Shown here piece by piece: positions 6,204 through 7,140 of a stretch of DNA of 7,140 nucleotides; the stretch's first letter is position 1; each line of letters starts with the position of its first letter. Origin of the DNA: Verrucomicrobiota bacterium (lineage in GTDB: Bacteria; Verrucomicrobiota; Verrucomicrobiia; Methylacidiphilales; Verrucolacustridaceae); assembly GCA_010028775.1 (NCBI GenBank), contig RHAF01000063.1, forward strand, positions 1 through 7,140, given 5' to 3'. Below the pieces are notes generated by a model. The model saw only the letters and a list, made by a program, of their open reading frames with translations. It was not told the DNA's origin and made no database searches. Made by a program: the position numbers and the translations under genes.

Positions 6204-7140
6204 ATGGGGCGTTGGCGCTTTACAGTCGCCAAGCTTCCGGTCGTTTCATTTTCTATTCTGTTTTTTTCTTTGGCGGTCCCGGTTTTTGGGAAGCAGGGGA
6301 TCGATTACCAAATGGCTTTGGGAAATCCGAGTGGGGCCACCACCGATCCCCTGATCCGCACCAATTATCTGATCTCCCGGCCCCAATACATTCTTTCGTA
6401 CAATGATGATACCCATCAAGCCAACTGGGTAAGCTGGAGCTACTCCCTGGCCGATGACGGCACCCAGGCGCGCACCGATGCTTGGGCGACGGAAGAACTT
6501 TTGCCGAGTGGTTATCTGAAAATCGGAACCGCCACCTTTGGAAGTTACAACGGCATTTCCCTGGATCGCGGGCATATGTGTCCTTCGGCTGATCGGACGA
6601 CCACTTACAACGACAACGCGGTTCTCTTTCGGATGAGCAACATCATCCCGCAGGCAGCCGCAAACAACCAAGGTCTCTGGGCCCAGTTTGAGGACTACTG
6701 CCGAGCCTTGGCGACGGGAGGGAACGAAGTCATGATCATTTGCGGACCCTCCGAGTTCACAGGAGGAAGGATCAGCAATCAGATGTCCATGCCGGGATCC
6801 GTTTGGAAAATCGCGGTGGTGATTCCCAACGCCACCAGCACGACTCCGGCCAACCAAAGAATCAACACCAGTTGCCGCGTTCTCGCTATCCTGACTCCCA
6901 ACGTCAGCACCGGTTTGGGGAGTTGGCAAAGTTATCTCACCTCCATTGAGGAAATTGAGACGGTCACGGGATTCAAATTTTTCACCGCCGTGGACGCATC
7001 CGTGGCGACCTACCTAAAAAACGTGGTCGACACCGGAACGGGTCCCAACCAGCCCACCGTGATCACCTCCTTCTCCCCCGCCTCGGGCCCGGCCGGCACC
7101 ACCGTGACCATCAGCGGCTACAATTTTGGAACCACCCCCA
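6204..7140 (+). CDS. Secreted DNA/RNA non-specific endonuclease with C-terminal IPT/TIG-like domain, 3' partial
   Basis: The open frame reaches the right edge with no stop, giving 312 visible residues. Residues 1-32 look like a Sec signal peptide: basic n-region (MGRWRFTVAK), hydrophobic core LPVVSFSILFFSLAVP, and likely cleavage near VFG|KQ. Residues of about 35-275 form a NUC/ENDO-G-type (ββα-metal) nuclease. The DRGHMCPSAD motif has Asp121, Arg122 and catalytic His124. NIIPQAAANNQGLWAQFED follows, with Asn146, the probable metal ligand Asn155, and Glu163. Family members cut single- and double-stranded DNA and RNA using a divalent metal. From about residue 285, TVITSFSPASGPAGTTVTISGYNFG matches the start of an IPT/TIG immunoglobulin-like fold, which continues past the window. 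ATG 6174 is an in-frame alternative start that adds ten residues. A GGAG (6187-6190) lies 13 bases before 6204, longer than ideal. Codon composition is less GC-rich than in sdhCAB. Possible roles are nutrient scavenging, biofilm or extracellular DNA degradation, or attack on competitors; the context does not decide. Confidence 0.88.
   Translation, partial: MGRWRFTVAKLPVVSFSILFFSLAVPVFGKQGIDYQMALGNPSGATTDPLIRTNYLISRPQYILSYNDDTHQANWVSWSYSLADDGTQARTDAWATEELLPSGYLKIGTATFGSYNGISLDRGHMCPSADRTTTYNDNAVLFRMSNIIPQAAANNQGLWAQFEDYCRALATGGNEVMIICGPSEFTGGRISNQMSMPGSVWKIAVVIPNATSTTPANQRINTSCRVLAILTPNVSTGLGSWQSYLTSIEEIETVTGFKFFTAVDASVATYLKNVVDTGTGPNQPTVITSFSPASGPAGTTVTISGYNFGTTP

Noticed and set aside
6261..6267. 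Run of seven T residues in the signal-peptide region as a phase-variation or slippage site
   Set aside because: Seven bases is short for phase variation, and the run simply encodes Phe codons of the hydrophobic core. No out-of-frame alternative product makes sense.
6212..6406. 64-codon plus-strand frame starting MALYSRQ
   Set aside because: It is out of frame within the nuclease N-terminal region; the nuclease frame has the conserved motifs.
6246..6929. Minus-strand open frame of 227 codons opposite the nuclease
   Set aside because: It is the antisense shadow of the nuclease reading frame. The translation has no recognisable motif, while the plus frame has a signal peptide, DRGH and a TIG-like segment.

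Overview
The window is about 7.1 kb of fairly GC-rich bacterial chromosome. All six recognisable genes lie on the + strand. The sequence suggests a Verrucomicrobiota-like (PVC) or possibly Bacteroidota-related bacterium. The reasons are a type-B succinate dehydrogenase in the order sdhC-sdhA-sdhB with a single di-heme anchor, an SdhA N-terminus of the Bacteroidetes/Verrucomicrobia kind, a HAD hydrolase starting FFDAGGTLL, and a secreted NUC-family endonuclease followed by an IPT/TIG-like domain. This placement comes from remembered family resemblance, not from a search.

Region 1 (2-2606) is a tightly packed cluster. It holds the 3' part of accD (acetyl-CoA carboxylase beta subunit, fatty acid synthesis), folC (dihydrofolate/folylpolyglutamate synthase) and a HAD-family hydrolase. 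The folC/HAD junction is a GTGA overlap. The accD/folC junction is probably a CTGA overlap that uses a rare CTG start. The accD-folC pairing is known from other bacteria.

Region 2 (about 2607-6056) begins with a roughly 100-base gap holding a perfect TTGACA -35 hexamer and a strong Shine-Dalgarno-like GGGAGG. The sdhCAB operon follows: a five-helix di-heme cytochrome b anchor, a flavoprotein with the FAD-attachment histidine, and a three-cluster iron-sulfur subunit. sdhC/sdhA and sdhA/sdhB overlap by 4 bases (GTGA, ATGA), so the three subunits are probably translationally coupled. Together they form complex II, which oxidises succinate in the TCA cycle and passes electrons to the quinone pool, or runs the reverse reaction. 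No separate sdhD is present or expected.

Region 3 (6057-6203) is a markedly AT-rich gap with promoter-like hexamers and a perfect 7-bp inverted repeat. It precedes a gene that runs off the right edge (6204-7140+). That gene encodes an exported DNA/RNA non-specific endonuclease with an intact DRGH motif and the start of an IPT/TIG-like domain. It has lower GC than its neighbours and is the most accessory-looking part of the window.

Most of the window is ordinary housekeeping sequence. I see no RNA genes, CRISPR arrays, insertion sequences or evidence for a new multi-gene system. The points most worth checking are the secreted nuclease, the apparent CTG start of folC, the HAD protein without its second motif-I aspartate, the SdhC helix without the E-pathway glutamate, and the unresolved sdhC start.
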